A stretch of 64,000 nt of DNA from Stenocarpella maydis (GCA_002270565.1 NQMI01000121.1:1-64000); one strand, 5' to 3'; positions 34,107 through 47,320 are shown, counted from the stretch's first letter. Program-made: numbers and translations. The notes: generated by a model from the sequence alone, not told the origin.

Positions 34107-34366
34107 GCTTTCATGGCCGCACTTCACCAGTATCGGGTTCCCGGGACTTCGCGGCGGCGCCGATCCTGGAACCCGGCTCGTGCATGCTGAGCTGCCAATC
34201 GGTAGGGCCCTCTTTTGGAGACAGCGAGGTGAGTGACTGCCTGAGGAGAGACAGGGCGAGAGGAGGGGGAAAAGTAAAGCCCTCTTCACCTTAGCTTGGC
34301 CACTGGCACGCCGGACGGTATCGAGTAAACAAGCACCCGCCAGGCTGGGGATCAGGAGCATCATCA

Positions 34367-34423
<57 letters not shown>
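34367..34423. repeat. (TCG)19 trinucleotide repeat
   Basis: Nineteen perfect TCG units, preceded by two TCA units. The tract is open in all frames (poly-Arg, poly-Asp/Ser or poly-Val-like), which explains the long spurious frames across it. No host gene is seen. Confidence 0.95.
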
Positions 34424-34424
<1 letters not shown>

Positions 34425-37400
34425 TCGTGTTGCCGTCTCTTTTGGGGCTTGCCGATCAGATGCCAGGATCCCGGTGGGCAGGGGGGCTTGTTTCTGGCAT
34501 TGCCCATCCGAACCTCCACCCACCCTTCCGGCCCTTCCTTGCCATACAACAATACTAGTAGTAAACAAATGCCTTCCGCAAATGAAGGCCGGCCCCACAG
34601 GCTTGTATTATTGTCGTACCACCCCGTGTCAGAGTGAGGGATGAGTAGAAAAGGGTAGATCGAGATCAGCAGGGTTGTTGCCAATACATAGTTTGGACAT
34701 CCCAGCAGGGCTTCGATGGCTTGGGGTGGCTTGTTCTCAATACTTGCGTCGCGGGTTTCCCCCACATGTGTACTCTGTATATATGCCAGTCAACAGCGAC
34801 AATATCCCACCAGGGGACCCTAAACGGACCGTGTAAATAGGGGTGGGTGGGGGGAAGCGAAAAAACCACCGCTCATTCCACAGGTTGCTACTGCCTCGGG
34901 CGGGCTAGGCCGCAAATCGAGCCCGTGCCAGGTGGTGCCCGGAACCCCGCCCTCAAGCCCCGGAGGGCGTTTCACCGGTTGGGGGGAACCGCCCACCTAA
35001 CTCACCGAGAGCAACGAAGGCCAAGAATGACTAACTAAACGGAGGGAGGGAAATGCCTCCTCCTCATCACTTCCATTCCTTCCATCTCCCCAGAAGAGAC
35101 GGGGTGGGTAAAAGGAGGGTGACGGGGCAATACGGGAGAAATCGCTAGACGGAACCCTCAACTCCCCTTGGCCTCAAATTGACCGGACCCCAATCTGGAG
35201 GCTCAGGCTCCGACCCGTTGCCGCCTTGGGTGGGAAAAATAACCAAGTGTGTGCGTGTGTGTGTGTGTGTGTGTGTGATGTGCCCGCCCGGAAATGGGAT
35301 TCGTTGGGCTCGCTGAGCACTTTTGCCTGTCCGGAGGGGGCGGGAAAGCAGCATCTTTCTTTCTTTTTCCTCCTCCAGGGCGCCCAGTCACTACTCGCGG
35401 CTTCGCTGCCTTTGTCCTTATCAGGCCCGAGGTCGACAATGTTACAGGGGTTACACGAAGATGCGAAGACATAGTGGCAGGCAGATGATAGATAGACGTC
35501 AAGACAGTGAGTGCGGACGGCGGCACCCAAGATCAACGCCATACGCAACCGCGTACAAGAGCCTGAGAGGCGTAAATTGCCTCTTGTGGTCTCCCCGCAA
35601 CGAGGCGGCAGGCATCGTCATCGGGCCCTGCTGACAACAAAGTTGCTTGCTTACCCAGCGAGGAGGTGGGGGGGGTTCGTCCCAGTACCGCATCAGCCTT
35701 GTTAGTCTAGCTGCTGCCGGTGGCTTGTCTCTCTCTCACACACACACGCACCCTTCTCCGCACTAGCGTACACACATGCGTGAGCATCCCGCCCTATTGT
35801 GACTGTGGCTATCCCAGATTCCAACCCTCGGGTGCTGACATTTGGTCGAGCGGCGGTGGTACCTTGACCCGACCACCATCGTCATCAGGGCCGCCGGTGC
35901 GAACACGCAATGGGTGTAGCTACCTTGTGGCAGCGTGAGGCAAGGGAGGAGACGGGTAGGCTTGATTTCAACCTGACACTGACCTTAGAGTGTTCTTCTC
36001 CAGACCTTCAGAGTGCGATTTGGTTGCGGGTAACCCGGGCGCGACAGGGTGTGATGTCAAGACCCGAGTCAAAAAAGCCGACTTCAGGGTGGGGTGGTTT
36101 GCTGGCGGCGGTAGGTCCCCAAGTTGCCGAACGACGATCCCATGGCACGGATGACTAAACTGTACTCCGTAGGGGCCAGTGGGGTGGAGGGCGGGACAGA
36201 GATGGATTCCGAGCACCCAAGTCAGGTCGCCGCATGCGTGGGGCCAGAGTGCGGGCGGGCACATAAACTTCGGGGCTCTGGTCTGTCTGTACGTTGACTG
36301 TCGGACACACTGGTGAGGAGATGGGGTTGTGTCATGAGAGGGATGATCCCTCTGTGGTTGTTCCCGCCGTGCTGGGTATGACATTTCTTGGGGTGGCGGG
36401 TAGACATGCCAGGGATGGGCCGACTTGGCGATCACCAGCACTGTGTAGATGGATGGTTAGTTCGTGGCGTGTGTTTACTATCTAAGTTGTTTTGTGCGCT
36501 GGCAAGGCTGGCAGGCTGCTACAATGTGCATAGCATACTATGTATGTTGTACTACTGACTAATTGGCATCAGACGGAATCAGGACCCCTGGGCAACCGAG
36601 GACCCTGGCGCAGTTGGGCAGTGGGTTGCTGAGTGAGAGACGAGGCAGAGTGTCGCCATAGCCGAGTGGAGGGGCACGAGGGTCTGGGCACGACATGCGA
36701 GAGAGATGGATCTGAATCAAGTGGCCCAATCGAGGCTGGCGGGCATTGGAAGGGGTCCTTACCACGGGGCTCTGTGCGTTGCTGTATTGTACTGGCTGTC
36801 TGGAATACAAAGATTGCATGAGAAAACACCCCCCCCCCCCAAAAAAAAAAACCGATAGGGCCCCCTTTTCGCGCCCTCTCTGTCTTGTCTTTAATCTCGT
36901 CTTGTCGTGTCTTTTTCTTCCTTCTTGTTTGCCCTCATCTGCGTCGTTGTCGTACCCACCTCCTTTTCCCCCTGCGTGACGGAGAGCTTTGTGGTGAATC
37001 CGGGATGGGGCCCATGGGCGGTGTCGGGCGAGAAGAATGAGGTGTGGGGTGGCTGGAACAAGGGCCGACAGGCACGACAGGCACGACAGGCACGACAAGA
37101 AGGTTTGAAATGGGGAAGGCCACTTCGGTTGGCACATCCGCTGTTACCGGCCGACCAGGGCGTTGCCCTCTTCTTTCCATACTGTACGTATCTCAAGTAC
37201 ATAGTAGGCAGAGTGTATGTATGTATGTATACACAAGAGTAATACTCCGCGTACTAGGTATACATAATAATAGCAATAAGTAGCAAGCAGGACAAGGGAC
37301 CAAAGTGGCAGGACATTTGCTGGCAGGGCAGGGCAGGCAAATAAAACACCAGGCCAGGCAGGCCGGCGTGTTGCGGTATGGCAGAATAGACTTTCTCACC

Positions 37401-39326
37401 CTGGCCAATGCCTGTTGAAACGTGCTTCTTTTTTTTTTTGTCTTTCCTTCTTCTTTCTCTGTTTTCCCGTGTCGATTTATTCCCGGGCTTGGTCTGCTGG
37501 AGATTTGCGAGACGAGAGAAGAAGAAGAAGAAGACTCGAAACAACAAAGCGGTGGAATCGATGAATGACGGGCTGCCTGACGGCTGACTGGTTGGTTGTG
37601 GCTGACTGGTTGGTTGTGGCTGACTGTGCGGCTTGCTCTTTTGGCATCATGGCATTGCTCACCATCATCTGCATCGTCTAGTTTATCTGCCCTTTAACAG
37701 TTCAGTTCACGTACAGTACTGTCTTGTCTGGAACGAATCGCACTGTAACGCTGACCCATATAAGGGGGTACGTACCCTACCCGCGGACATGTACACTACG
37801 GATAGTACCTACTTGAGTACCTAGACATGTACCCTCGTACCCTAGCGGCCCCAGCACCCGTGGTCATTGACAAGGCCATGGTCCTGTCATGGTCCTTGCC
37901 TGACATGGTCCTCGATGTGGGATTGATCTCGACCAAAGTAACCAGGGCCGTCGTTTTAGATCTCCCTCCAGACGAGCCCGCACGTGCGGTCGGGTTGGTC
38001 AGTCGGATGGCCTGGTCTGGCTGACTGACTAGAGACCAGTTTCTTTGGAGAAGTTGGTGTTTCCAGTCAGTAAGGCAGTCAATGGACCCCCCCTGCTTGC
38101 CATTGAGCCTGGTAGGATACGGTACATAACGGACAGATGGAGCAGGCAAGCGAGCAAGCAAGCAAGCCAGCAAGCAAGCAGCAAGCGAGGTCAGGTAGTG
38201 TACGTACGGAGTAGACTAATAGTAGTGTAAAGCAGGTGGGCAGGCAGACAGGCAGACCTGATGACATGCGCCCACTACTGCAGCTACACTGGACCATCGT
38301 GCCCATCCGCCGACCCCAGATCCCTGCTTGCCTGCCCGTCCCGTCAGGTACTCTGCAAGTACCGCCTCGTCCGGGCATGAAGGCTGACTGGCGGGCCAGC
38401 CTGGCCCGCCCTGGCAGCACTGGGAAGCCCCGTGGTCCTGTCACAGGGCGCTGCCAACGGGGGCCCTGCCCGCCTAGCTGTACACCAGCCAGACCACCAG
38501 ACAGCACGAAGCAGATACCGGTGACTTGAAAGTAACTTTGAGGCGGTCCACTCCGGCTCACCTATCCACACTGCCCTTCTGGGCCTCTCGGCCAGCAGGG
38601 GAGCCAGAGGTACGGGCATTACGCGGCACTTACGGCGTAGGACCGAGTACCTTTTCTCTCTTCCGCCCATTGCCATGCCATCCATGCCCATGCCCACACA
38701 CACATTGCCCACCCCATGCCAATGTAGTGTACACCACAATGTACTCCGTAATGTACCTCGTACCACGACCGCCTCTCTAAGGAATCCCTCCTCACCCTCT
38801 CTTTCACCTGCCGACCTTCTACTACTCCTCCTCACCCACTCGCTCGCTCGCTTGCTTTGCTCACTTCTTGCTCTCCCTCACTCACTTCCGAGAGAGATCG
38901 ATCCCCCTCAACTTTCCCTCGTCCTCTTCTTCCCTCCCGGCGACAACCTCACTCACCCGCCATGTGACGAGCAAGCAGCCCTACAACAACACAGACTCGT
39001 TCAACCCGGTACCTACACCCGCCTACGATCGCTCCCGTCACCCAACACACCCACACCTACACCCACACACCCACTCTGCAAGGAAACGCCGACTATCCGC
39101 TCAGCCCAGTCTTGACAGCCCACCCACGACACCGACAAAACAACTCCCTTTCTTCTCCGAACCTAGACGAGAGACATACATACAAACTCGGCAGATACGG
39201 AGGATACAACGCAACCACCCCAAGAACCCTCTCAACCCGGTTCCTGACAGCTTCGGCTGCTGGTAATTGTGGTGCAGAGTCCCGGCCTCGAGGTGGAACA
39301 TACATCCTCATCCACCACCCGCAGCC

Positions 39327-41854
39327 ATGGTTCTGAGCATTCCCGACACCGGCCTCCACCTGGAGAGCTCGGCGAAGTCTGCCGACACCCTCCCGCTGCA
39401 GGCCTTTGCCCTCACCCTCAGCGACAATGTCATTGAAGACCTGATCAGCCAGGTCCAAAATGGAGGCGACGTCAAGTTATCCCTGGGGAATGTTCCTGTA
39501 AGTACCCCCCCCCCCAACCTGCACTAAGCACACTGCCGCGGCCGACGAAGCTCGCCATTTGGATTGGGAGGCATGCACTGTTATTGTTCGACGACGAGAA
39601 CAATAGCATTCCCATGGGGCACCCCAGCTGGAGACAATGTCCATTGAACTGGGAGGGGCCCACATACATTACCCATTTGTTTGCTCGGCGGCGCCAATTA
39701 CTCCCGGACGGCCAGCCCGCTAACTCTGCCCTTTCTCGCATGTAGTCCCTCCTCTGTGGTAATGTCCACAAGATCCCCAGGACCGCCGAGATCCCCAACC
39801 TCGATCTGTATATGACCGATACCTCCGGTTCGACACAGGAAGCAGAGAGGCTGCCACACCCCACAATGTCTCTCTTCACGAGGCCTGAGCTCAGGAAGTA
39901 CCCCAAGCTCGCCGCGGGCCGTGTCGTCGTCAAGGACAAGCCGGCCCCCGCCCGCAGCCCACGGTCCGAACTCCCCGACGATATCGCACAGCTCAAGAAA
40001 TCCATGGCACAGGCCAAGAGTGACAAGCTGGAGAATGGGTGTGTAGTGCTGAGCAGACTGTGGCGGCTGGTCTGAGCTAACTTGCACGCCTGTAGTACCA
40101 AGATCGTCAACAACCCCATACCCGTCAAGCGGGGCGCAAAGACTAGCAAGGCGAAGCTCCTCCCGTCGGCCAAGGGAAGCACCTTCACGACCACCATAAG
40201 CAGGTCTGGCGCCGCCAGCCCCGCCCTCAGCGGTGCGGGCTCTCCGTCCCTGGGGCCTACGCTATCAGCCGACGAGCTGGCCAAGGAGAGGGCCAAGGAG
40301 CTCCGTGCACCCATCGTGCACGAGCTGGCCGTCAGGGAGATGTCTCTCGAGGAGCTTCAGTCCAGGTGGCCGAATGACGACGAGGACTTCAAGCCCGCCC
40401 TCAACAAGGTGGCCGATTTTGACAGCAGCCGGCAGAAGTACTCCCTGAAAAGGATGTACTGGAAGGAGCTCGACGTGTTCAATTATGGGTACGACTCGGA
40501 CGAGGAGCGGCAAAAGGCCATCGACAACGCAATCAAGATGTATGACCGCATGCGCGTGGGCACTGCCGAGCCCGTCTGGCAGAGGTTGCTACCCAGGGAG
40601 GAGCGCGGAAAGGGCAAGTGTCTCAGCAAACTGCAGGCAACAATTGCCAAGAGTGTGGCCACCGCGCAGGCAAAGACACCGCAGATCAAGGTTCATGACG
40701 CAGAAGACTCGAGCAGCAGCAGGAACGGAGATGGCAACGTGTCCGGTGTTGAAAGGAAGACGAAGAAGGCCGCCTCCCCACTACCACGATCTTCCTCGCA
40801 GACGAGGCAATCAGCCAAGAAGACCGAGAGCAAACTGCTGTCACAAAAGAAGACAGCTATACCCAAGGTTTCGCCCACCAAGGCTGGCGCCAAATCAACA
40901 AAGGCAAAGGGCAGCCGTGTCCTTTCCAAGGAGATTATCTCGGACTCGGATTCCTCCTCAGAAGATGCGCCAATGTCGAAAACCGTGGCCAAGTCGAAAG
41001 CCCTGGATTTGGAGCGGGAAAGGGCAAAGGAAAGAGAGCGGGAGCGGGCTGAGAGGGAGAAGGAGCGTGAGCGTGCCGAGCGCGAGAGAGAGCGCGAAAG
41101 GGCCGAGCGAGAGAAGGAAAAGGCTAGGCAGGCCGAAAAGGCAAGGCAAAAGGAGGCCACAGCCGCCAGGCCCAAGCCCAAGCCGGCCGCGCCGAAAGAG
41201 ATTGTAAAGTCCCAAGTTGTGGCCCGGCCGGCCGCCCAGAAGCGATCTCGGGATGACAATAACGACGACAGCAGCTCTAGCTCAGGGACACCGCTGAGCA
41301 AGCGGGTGAACAGGGAGATCAAGGCATCCGCTGCGCCGCAGCCCAAGCTGGCTAACAAGCGACCTCCGTCCGACTCGAGCTCTCAGAGCTCATCACGCGG
41401 CAATGGCAATGCCGGGAACAGCCTTCCCAGCAAGTATAAGAACACCAGCCCGATCAAGTCCTCGCCGCTTGCCTCCTCGCCACCGACCAACGCCTCGGAT
41501 TTCGAACACACCTCCACGGACGAGAGCCGGCATGGTCGACACCGCGACAGGTCCCCAGACCGCAGCGTGACAGTGGCGAATGGGAACATCAACGTCAAGA
41601 AGCGCAAGGCCCAAGCCGAGCGTGACACCATCGACGTGGCCATGGCGGACAAGAAGCGCCAGCGGGTGTCGACCGATATTCTGGACAAGGCGCGCACGTT
41701 CAAGATGCACTACGTGGTGTACCAGCAACTGCACCGCGAGCTGTCTGGGGCCAACAGCCTCGACAAGAAGAAGTACGAGAGGCTGATGCAGATGCACGAG
41801 AGGTTGGAGCACCTGAAGAGCTCCATCTACTCCCAGGTGCCCCAGGACGTCTAG
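39327..41854 (+). CDS. ELL-like RNA polymerase II elongation factor
   Basis: Probable fungal ELL homologue, a nuclear factor that suppresses RNA polymerase II pausing. Three exons, 39327-39497, 39746-40038 and 40096-41854, give 740 residues. Introns of 248 and 57 bases both have GCTAAC branch sites. The first 160 residues carry the segment I recall from fungal ELL proteins (LPLQAFALTLSDNVIEDLI, then PHPTMSLFTRPEL). A winged-helix-like region follows at about residues 220-330 (SLEELQSRWP, YWKELDVFNYGYDSDEERQKAI). Residues about 460-515 are an Arg/Glu heptad-like coiled or single alpha helix built of ERERERAEREKE repeats. Ser-rich acidic patches and Lys clusters flank it. The last 50 residues (FKMHYVVYQQLHREL ... 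LEHLKSSIYSQ) resemble the C-terminal occludin-like helix of ELL. The family call rests on memory of fungal homologues; gene structure is firm. Confidence 0.75.
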
Positions 41855-44600
41855 ACGGCGGGACGACGAGTATTCAGGAAAACGACAGACGATCTTCAAT
41901 TAATTGGCATTTATGGAAATCACACTATGAGGATGAGATTACTCACGGGTATGCATTGGAAGAGCAGCGACGCCTTTTTCTTCTCTCTCGAACAAAAGCG
42001 GATTTTCAGGACTCGGTTTTCCTCGGTTCCTTCCCATTTCCTCCCACTCTAAGGGGTTCCTCGGCACAGACATATCGATCCCTCCCACTCACATCCACCA
42101 CACATATCTTGGGCATTTACATACCGGCTGGTTTTTGCATTGTAATCGGAAAGGGATGGGGAAACCTGGGTCCCCAAGGGAGAGGTGTTTAACGGTGCAC
42201 ATAGCATTTCCCTGCCTGGTCTTCTTCTCATTCCCTAACTCGACAACCTGTGGATGAGAATGTCATGATACCAAGAATTAAAAGAAATTCTCACGAATAC
42301 TCTTTGGCCCGATTAGATTGACATGTATTGTGATGAAGGGGAAGTGTATATGTGTGCCATGTGAATATCCCCATCCTGTCAGGCGAATATTGGCAGCCCG
42401 CGAGGGAAGTGTCCTTCCTCCCTTGGGCTTTTTTGGCTACGAAGGGAACACGGAATCAAAACCGAGGCTAACAAGCACAAACGCATGTATCCCTGTAAGA
42501 GGGAAATCCTCCTGGCCGCGAGTCTCTCTCTTTCTCTCTCAACGGCTCTTTCGCCGCCCGCTTCACATTAACTCGACTTTTCTCAGGAGGGCATCACCGC
42601 CCACCTACGGGAGAGCCCTCTCCCACCCTGCTCAGCCCTCCCCCCCCGGGCTATTACGCACAGCAAGACGAGACTTATGGCAGCTATGGATACACTCCCA
42701 CAAGGACGGAGCTGTCGAGACCTCTTGGCGAAGAGCCTAGGCAGCCAGCCACTGAGTCCGGTCTTTTGTGTGTGTGTGTGTGTGTGTGTAACTCCAACAA
42801 GTCATGTAGGAGCTGAATGTCCCTGCAGGTCGTTTCCACCAGGCGCGGGGTTCCTCGTGTAACAATGCTGCGGATTTCCATTCTTAGACCCTCACCGGTT
42901 CTGCTGCCCCCCAGCCTGCGCGGCCAGAAGATCTCCTCCGTTCCTGGAGTCCCAGGCAACCACATCGCCACCCACCCAGACCAACGGCTACACCACCGGG
43001 ATCCACCTGCGTACAGTGTGCTTTGCCGCACTGTTGCTGTCGGCCGTGCGAGCTATGCCTAGAGCTACAGGACATGCCTCTGAGGCGGGGAGCGTGCTAC
43101 GCCCTGCTGTCCACGAAATTACCTGGCTAGGCACCGGAATTACATGGGGTTGTGATCACGATGCGGCCCTGGCCGGCCGCGGCGAGAGCTGGACTGAGCG
43201 CCGGGTTCTCGTATGAGGTAGGCTGCCTGCGACAGCCTGACGCCAAGCACAACCATCAGTCCCACTCAGCTGCGCAGTGTGGTCTTGAGCTCTGGTGGTG
43301 TGCACACATCTGGTGGTGATTTCTCTGTACCGCCGGTGGACTGTTGAGACACGCCTTAAATAAATATCAAAACTAATTAGTAACAAATTTAATAATATTT
43401 GATATAAGATACCAGGAAGTCGCTAGGACTAGGAAGTAGCTAGTTTTCAGTAAATTTGGCTCGTAGCTGCAGCCATCACGACAGAGACTGCTAGAGACAG
43501 CACCGCATGCTGCGAGTAGCCGGTGGATATGGTACGACTTACGATCACTACATACTTAAGTATCTCAGAAGTTTGCTTCTGGAATTTGAGCCTTGCGTAC
43601 CCCCCCAATGGCGACATTACATTATCGATACAAGTATGTCATCAAGTTGCTTATGCACGGAAGCGTCTTTGAATTTCCTTGACCGTAATAGTGTGGAAAA
43701 TCAGGTCGGACATATGGAATCGTGGCACTGGAGGTGTCGGGTCATGTTGGCTGGAGCAGTGTTATAATGCAAAGAGTCGCTGGGCAGAGTACAGAATATC
43801 AAAGGCACGTCCTATCTACACCGGGCGAATACAACACTTCAATTATTTGTGAAACGGAGGGCCATCAGTTCTATTTAGAACCCCAGTCCAACTTGGGAAT
43901 TTTTGCAAGATATGGTATGGACAGAGAAGGGCGTCCGGTCTTGAGTCTCTGGCGGCAAGGACAGCATCATGAAAGAAAGGGTCAATCCTGCGGAGCCCTG
44001 GTCCAAATTGACGACCCGCGACGATATGCTGTCAGAAGACAGACATGATTACGCATACGGAGGGTGCAAAGGAGCACTATAGGTGCATGTGTTCCAGATC
44101 AACCTGACGGAATCAATCGCTGGAGGTCTTTTCTCTAGGCAACGCGAGCTCTGGAGGCGAGCTGGAAGTATTTCCTGCTATCGGGCAGCTGACCGCCCAT
44201 GGAAGGAGGGTTTCCTCGGCTTATAATGACCTGTCAGTAGAAAGTCCCTGCGACAGTGGATCCTGGGATTTCCAGAGCTCGTGCCGGCGTGCATGTTCCC
44301 TCAAATCCAACAGAACAAAAGAATTACCGAATGTGGGACGTCCTCCGTGCCACGTTCTTTCTCCCCGGCCCCTTCAATGGTGGTTTGTAAATGCTTCTTG
44401 AAGCCGGTCGATGAGACCCAGATGTTCGAGATGCGCTCCCCAAGGATCATCCCACAATTGAGAAACGTTTTGCTCGATCCCCGGACCAATTGTACACACA
44501 TTGCATTGATAGCCAGTGGTATTATTCAAGGCTGGGTCGTATATAGTTACCACTTCGACTCATCCGTGAGGTATGCGTATACATCTGTTGGCGGATCGAA
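41855..44600. other. Intergenic stretch, no gene recognised
   Basis: About 2.7 kb downstream of the ELL-like gene. It includes a (GT)n run at 42766-42788 and an AT-rich patch at 43360-43480. Frames of 60-110 residues in 43.5-44.6 kb have no recognisable domain. Confidence 0.5.
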
Positions 44601-45620
44601 GACGCCGAGCTCCCACCATCATTCGATCGAGGCATCCAAAGTCCATTCCCATCCCTCATCCGGATGTGCCGGTGAAGATTGCCAACCTGGCGCATGTTCC
44701 GATACAGCCAGCGCAGTAAACCTCCGCGACTGTCGAAGACATGCTGTGGAGCATTGCTTTTCGCAATTGGGAGGCGGCATAACCAGTTTCCAACGGCACG
44801 GTGGACGGGTAGGATCGCGGATTTTCTGAATTGCGCAGGGCGTGGTGCTAGATGAAGGGGCCAAGCGCTTCGTTCCGAACCGTGCAAGTTTGCCCCATGC
44901 GAAGTAGTCCCCAGGAGGTGTGCTGAGCTTCGCCGAGATGCAGGGCCAGCCCGGGCCTGGCGCTGTCTTCAACGGGTATTTCAACGCCCGAAGACCTGAC
45001 CAGGACTTCCGCAGGGCGGGCGTTGTGCCACTATGGGCGGGAATGGCATATACAAGGCCGCCAGGGTTACCCTGATTGCTGACCACGGATACAACACTTA
45101 GGATCAGGGACCCGATCACCTCCTCGGAGCCCTGTGCAGAGCCTTTCCCCATGTCGCTGCCGAGGAGGTCGGCCTAGTTATCAGCGAGGATGAATTTGTC
45201 ACTTGAGTTTGTCGGGCAATCGAAGCAGCGGCCGCCCAGGACATGCTTGGAACAATTGTGCATTGGTGAGTTGTACAACATCCAACTAGCTCTCTTCCCG
45301 GACGCTGATTAGACGCGAGTTTCCGATGAAACCAAAGCCAGACTGGAACGAGCAAGTACATGCCTGAACGCGCTGTCACGGTATTCGCCCAAAAGCCGTA
45401 CCATTTATTATACAGGTCCAAGTTGAATCCAGTGTAAGTCGGACGTGAATTCTGCGTGCCGTTTCCTTTCGCTCTATCAAAACAAAACGCCGCCGGATGC
45501 GTACCTCCCACGCTGAATGCATGTCCACCACCTCGCACTGGTTGGCACAATTGATTTGTACAAACTCCTGCACCTGAATGATATTTTGAACGAACACGGG
45601 CTTGGAGTGGTTTAAACTAG
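44601..45620 (-). pseudogene. Relic of a FAD-linked oxidase (FAD_binding_4 type)
   Basis: The minus-strand segment near 45590-45480 reads PVFVQNIIQVQEFVQINCANQ. After a one- or two-base frame change it continues PVRGGGHAFSVGGT, which fits the N-terminal FAD-binding fold of berberine-bridge/oxygen-dependent oxidases (family: VQFA..N...VRGGGHS). Later pieces in other frames, near 45100-44950, could be the substrate-domain part, but they are too broken to align with confidence. No uninterrupted coding path exists. Such oxidases are common in fungal accessory regions and secondary metabolism. The extent on the left is a guess. Confidence 0.4.
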
Positions 45621-45896
45621 CTCTCCCTAGACTGGCCTAGTGTTCTTGAGGTTGACGATACTCTGCTTCGGGTTTCCATATACCTGCGGCCGCGGAACAT
45701 CTCGGGTAGCTCTTCAGTGCCTCCCCAGGACAAGCCAGTGCTCCCTGATCCGATAGAGCAGACCTCGGCTTTGTCGCCGGGAACACCCTAAAATATAGAT
45801 ACGGCGGCCATCATCCTCGTGGCCGTCTGAGCGTACGGGCAAAACTTGCACAACTGATCCTGGTGTGTTTCTGATTGTATCTGGTCCGGGATGGAT

Positions 45897-46355
45897 TTAA
45901 TGACCCTTGGACTCCTTGGAGGAGTCTACGATGCGCAGAACGAAGTTGACCACCACCGCGATCAGCAACAGGATAGCCAGGGCGGTGGGCCCGAACCTGT
46001 CGTCGAAGCCGGCCTGGCCGCGCACCCTGATGGACCTTGCTCGCCAGTGGTAGGTCCGCAGTGCATATATCAGTGTGGCGATCGAGACGCCGGTGAAGCA
46101 GAAGGCGGAGATCTTGGCCGCCTTGTCGCCAAAGTTAAGCATGCCGACAGCGAGGGCGCCGACAATGACGGCGAAGTTGAGCCATGACAGGAAAGTCCGC
46201 TCGTTGGCGAAGTAGACCTTGGGCTCGACGCGGGTGGGGAGGGCAATCCGTTTGCCTAGAGGAGACTGGTGTCAGCTGGCCGAGGGATCATGGTAGAGCA
46301 ACTCGCACGACGGAAAGGTACCTGGCGCGGTCTGGAGAAGGGGCTGGCTCGACAT
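45897..46355 (-). CDS. vtc1: Vacuolar transporter chaperone subunit VTC1
   Basis: VTC1 is the small membrane subunit of the VTC complex, which makes polyphosphate and moves it into the vacuole; it also associates with the V-ATPase. Two exons, 46322-46355 and 45897-46255, join through a 66-base intron (GTACCT donor, CTAG acceptor; split Gly codon). The product is 130 residues, the family size. It begins [20 protein letters not shown] and is followed by [18 protein letters not shown], the conserved segment before the first membrane helix. Three transmembrane helices follow at roughly residues 33-53, 60-80 and 103-123. The loop with [12 protein letters not shown] and FDDRFGP between helices two and three is diagnostic of VTC/DUF202 proteins. 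The gene is divergent from the dynein light chain gene. Confidence 0.95.
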
Positions 46356-47320
46356 GACGATGGCTGTCTGGAATGTCGAAGGATGGGCGGCGGCGGGGTC
46401 GAGACGGATGTGGTTGCGATTGTCCCACGGATATTAATTGCTACCTGCAGCTCGTCGAGAGACTCGCAATGGCCGGGGCTGGGTCTGGGTCGGAAGGGTC
46501 CCGTACAACAACAAACAACTAGGTCAATTGAAGCTCAGCTTGTGGATTGGGACGGTCCGCGGTGTCTGGATGAGCAAGTTGGAGATGGTCTGAGAGTGAG
46601 CTTGTACGTAATGCAAGTGCAAGAGAGCAGAGGTGAAGTCTCGGAGACGAGACGACATCAGAAGCACCTCAGGCCGCAGATGCTGCTCGATGCAACTCAA
46701 TGGAGCCCCAGGTCTGCAGCAAGGGAGGAGGCAGGGTTTCCACCTACTCGTTTGGGTGCACGTGGGCTCGTCCTGGAGCCATGATTCGTGCTGTTGACTC
46801 CTTCCTCGGTTCAGCCGCGCTATTTCAGACCACGTCTCTTTGTTGTTGTTGTTGGGGGGGGGCTGGACTACGGAGGTACCTCGGTACATACTGCCGCACA
46901 GCATGGATAAGAGTGAGTACGTAAGCAACGCACTGTCCCGTTGCTTTGCCAGCCGACAGTTGTTGACAACAGGGGCCTACTAGCTGTACGCTAGCATACG
47001 GGCACGGGCCTCTGAGGGGTACCAAACAAAACAGTGGAACTCCTCCTTTTGGCATCTGATCTCATCCAGCCTCGCCTGCGGAGTCCGACACCTTGGTATC
47101 TACAACATCTTGACTGACAGGCATAACAAACAGCGTGTCACCGTTAGACCACGCCTAATCAAACATACCGTCCGCCGCAACAAATCCTGTCAGTTACCAC
47201 CGTCATCCATCAGCTCGACCCCCATCGGATCTATCCAACTCGTGGTACTAACTAGAGCTGCTCCCAGAAACCCCTCCTTACCCCTATTCCACTCTTCACG
47301 GCCAAATCCAAACAGCAGCC
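46356..47320. promoter_or_regulatory. Shared upstream region of VTC1 and the dynein light chain gene
   Basis: 965 bases between two divergent start codons. I see no gene in it. A G-run at 46855-46862 and TTG repeats just before it (46843-46854) are the only compositional features. Promoters for both genes are inferred to lie here. No specific binding site can be named. Confidence 0.5.

Larger units (their letters stand above)
27499..39326. other. Gene-poor block of about 12 kb rich in simple repeats
   Basis: No frame in this block shows a conserved domain, splice-linked exons or a consistent coding bias. The many open frames appear in overlapping sets on both strands, as GC-rich sequence produces by chance. 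Microsatellites are unusually dense: CA/CT at 28064-28102, CT/GT at 28664-28725, CAGC at 30604-30630, GT at 33638-33657, poly-T at 34057-34105, TCG at 34367-34423 and GT at 35247-35277. There are also short tandems of CCAACCTG at 31109-31141, ACAGGC at 32914-32937, GGCACGACA at 37066-37099 and GCAA at 38146-38187. The right end includes the promoter and 5' UTR of the ELL-like gene. Lineage-specific or non-coding transcripts cannot be excluded. Confidence 0.6.

Noticed and set aside
33936..34598. Minus-strand frame of 220 residues near 34 kb
   Set aside because: It exists only because the poly-T and TCG repeats translate as runs of Lys and Thr without stops.
39472..41358. Minus-strand frames of 280 and 221 residues across the ELL-like gene
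   Set aside because: They are antisense shadows. The second is the mirror of the Arg/Glu repeat and reads as Ser/Leu/Arg-rich low complexity.
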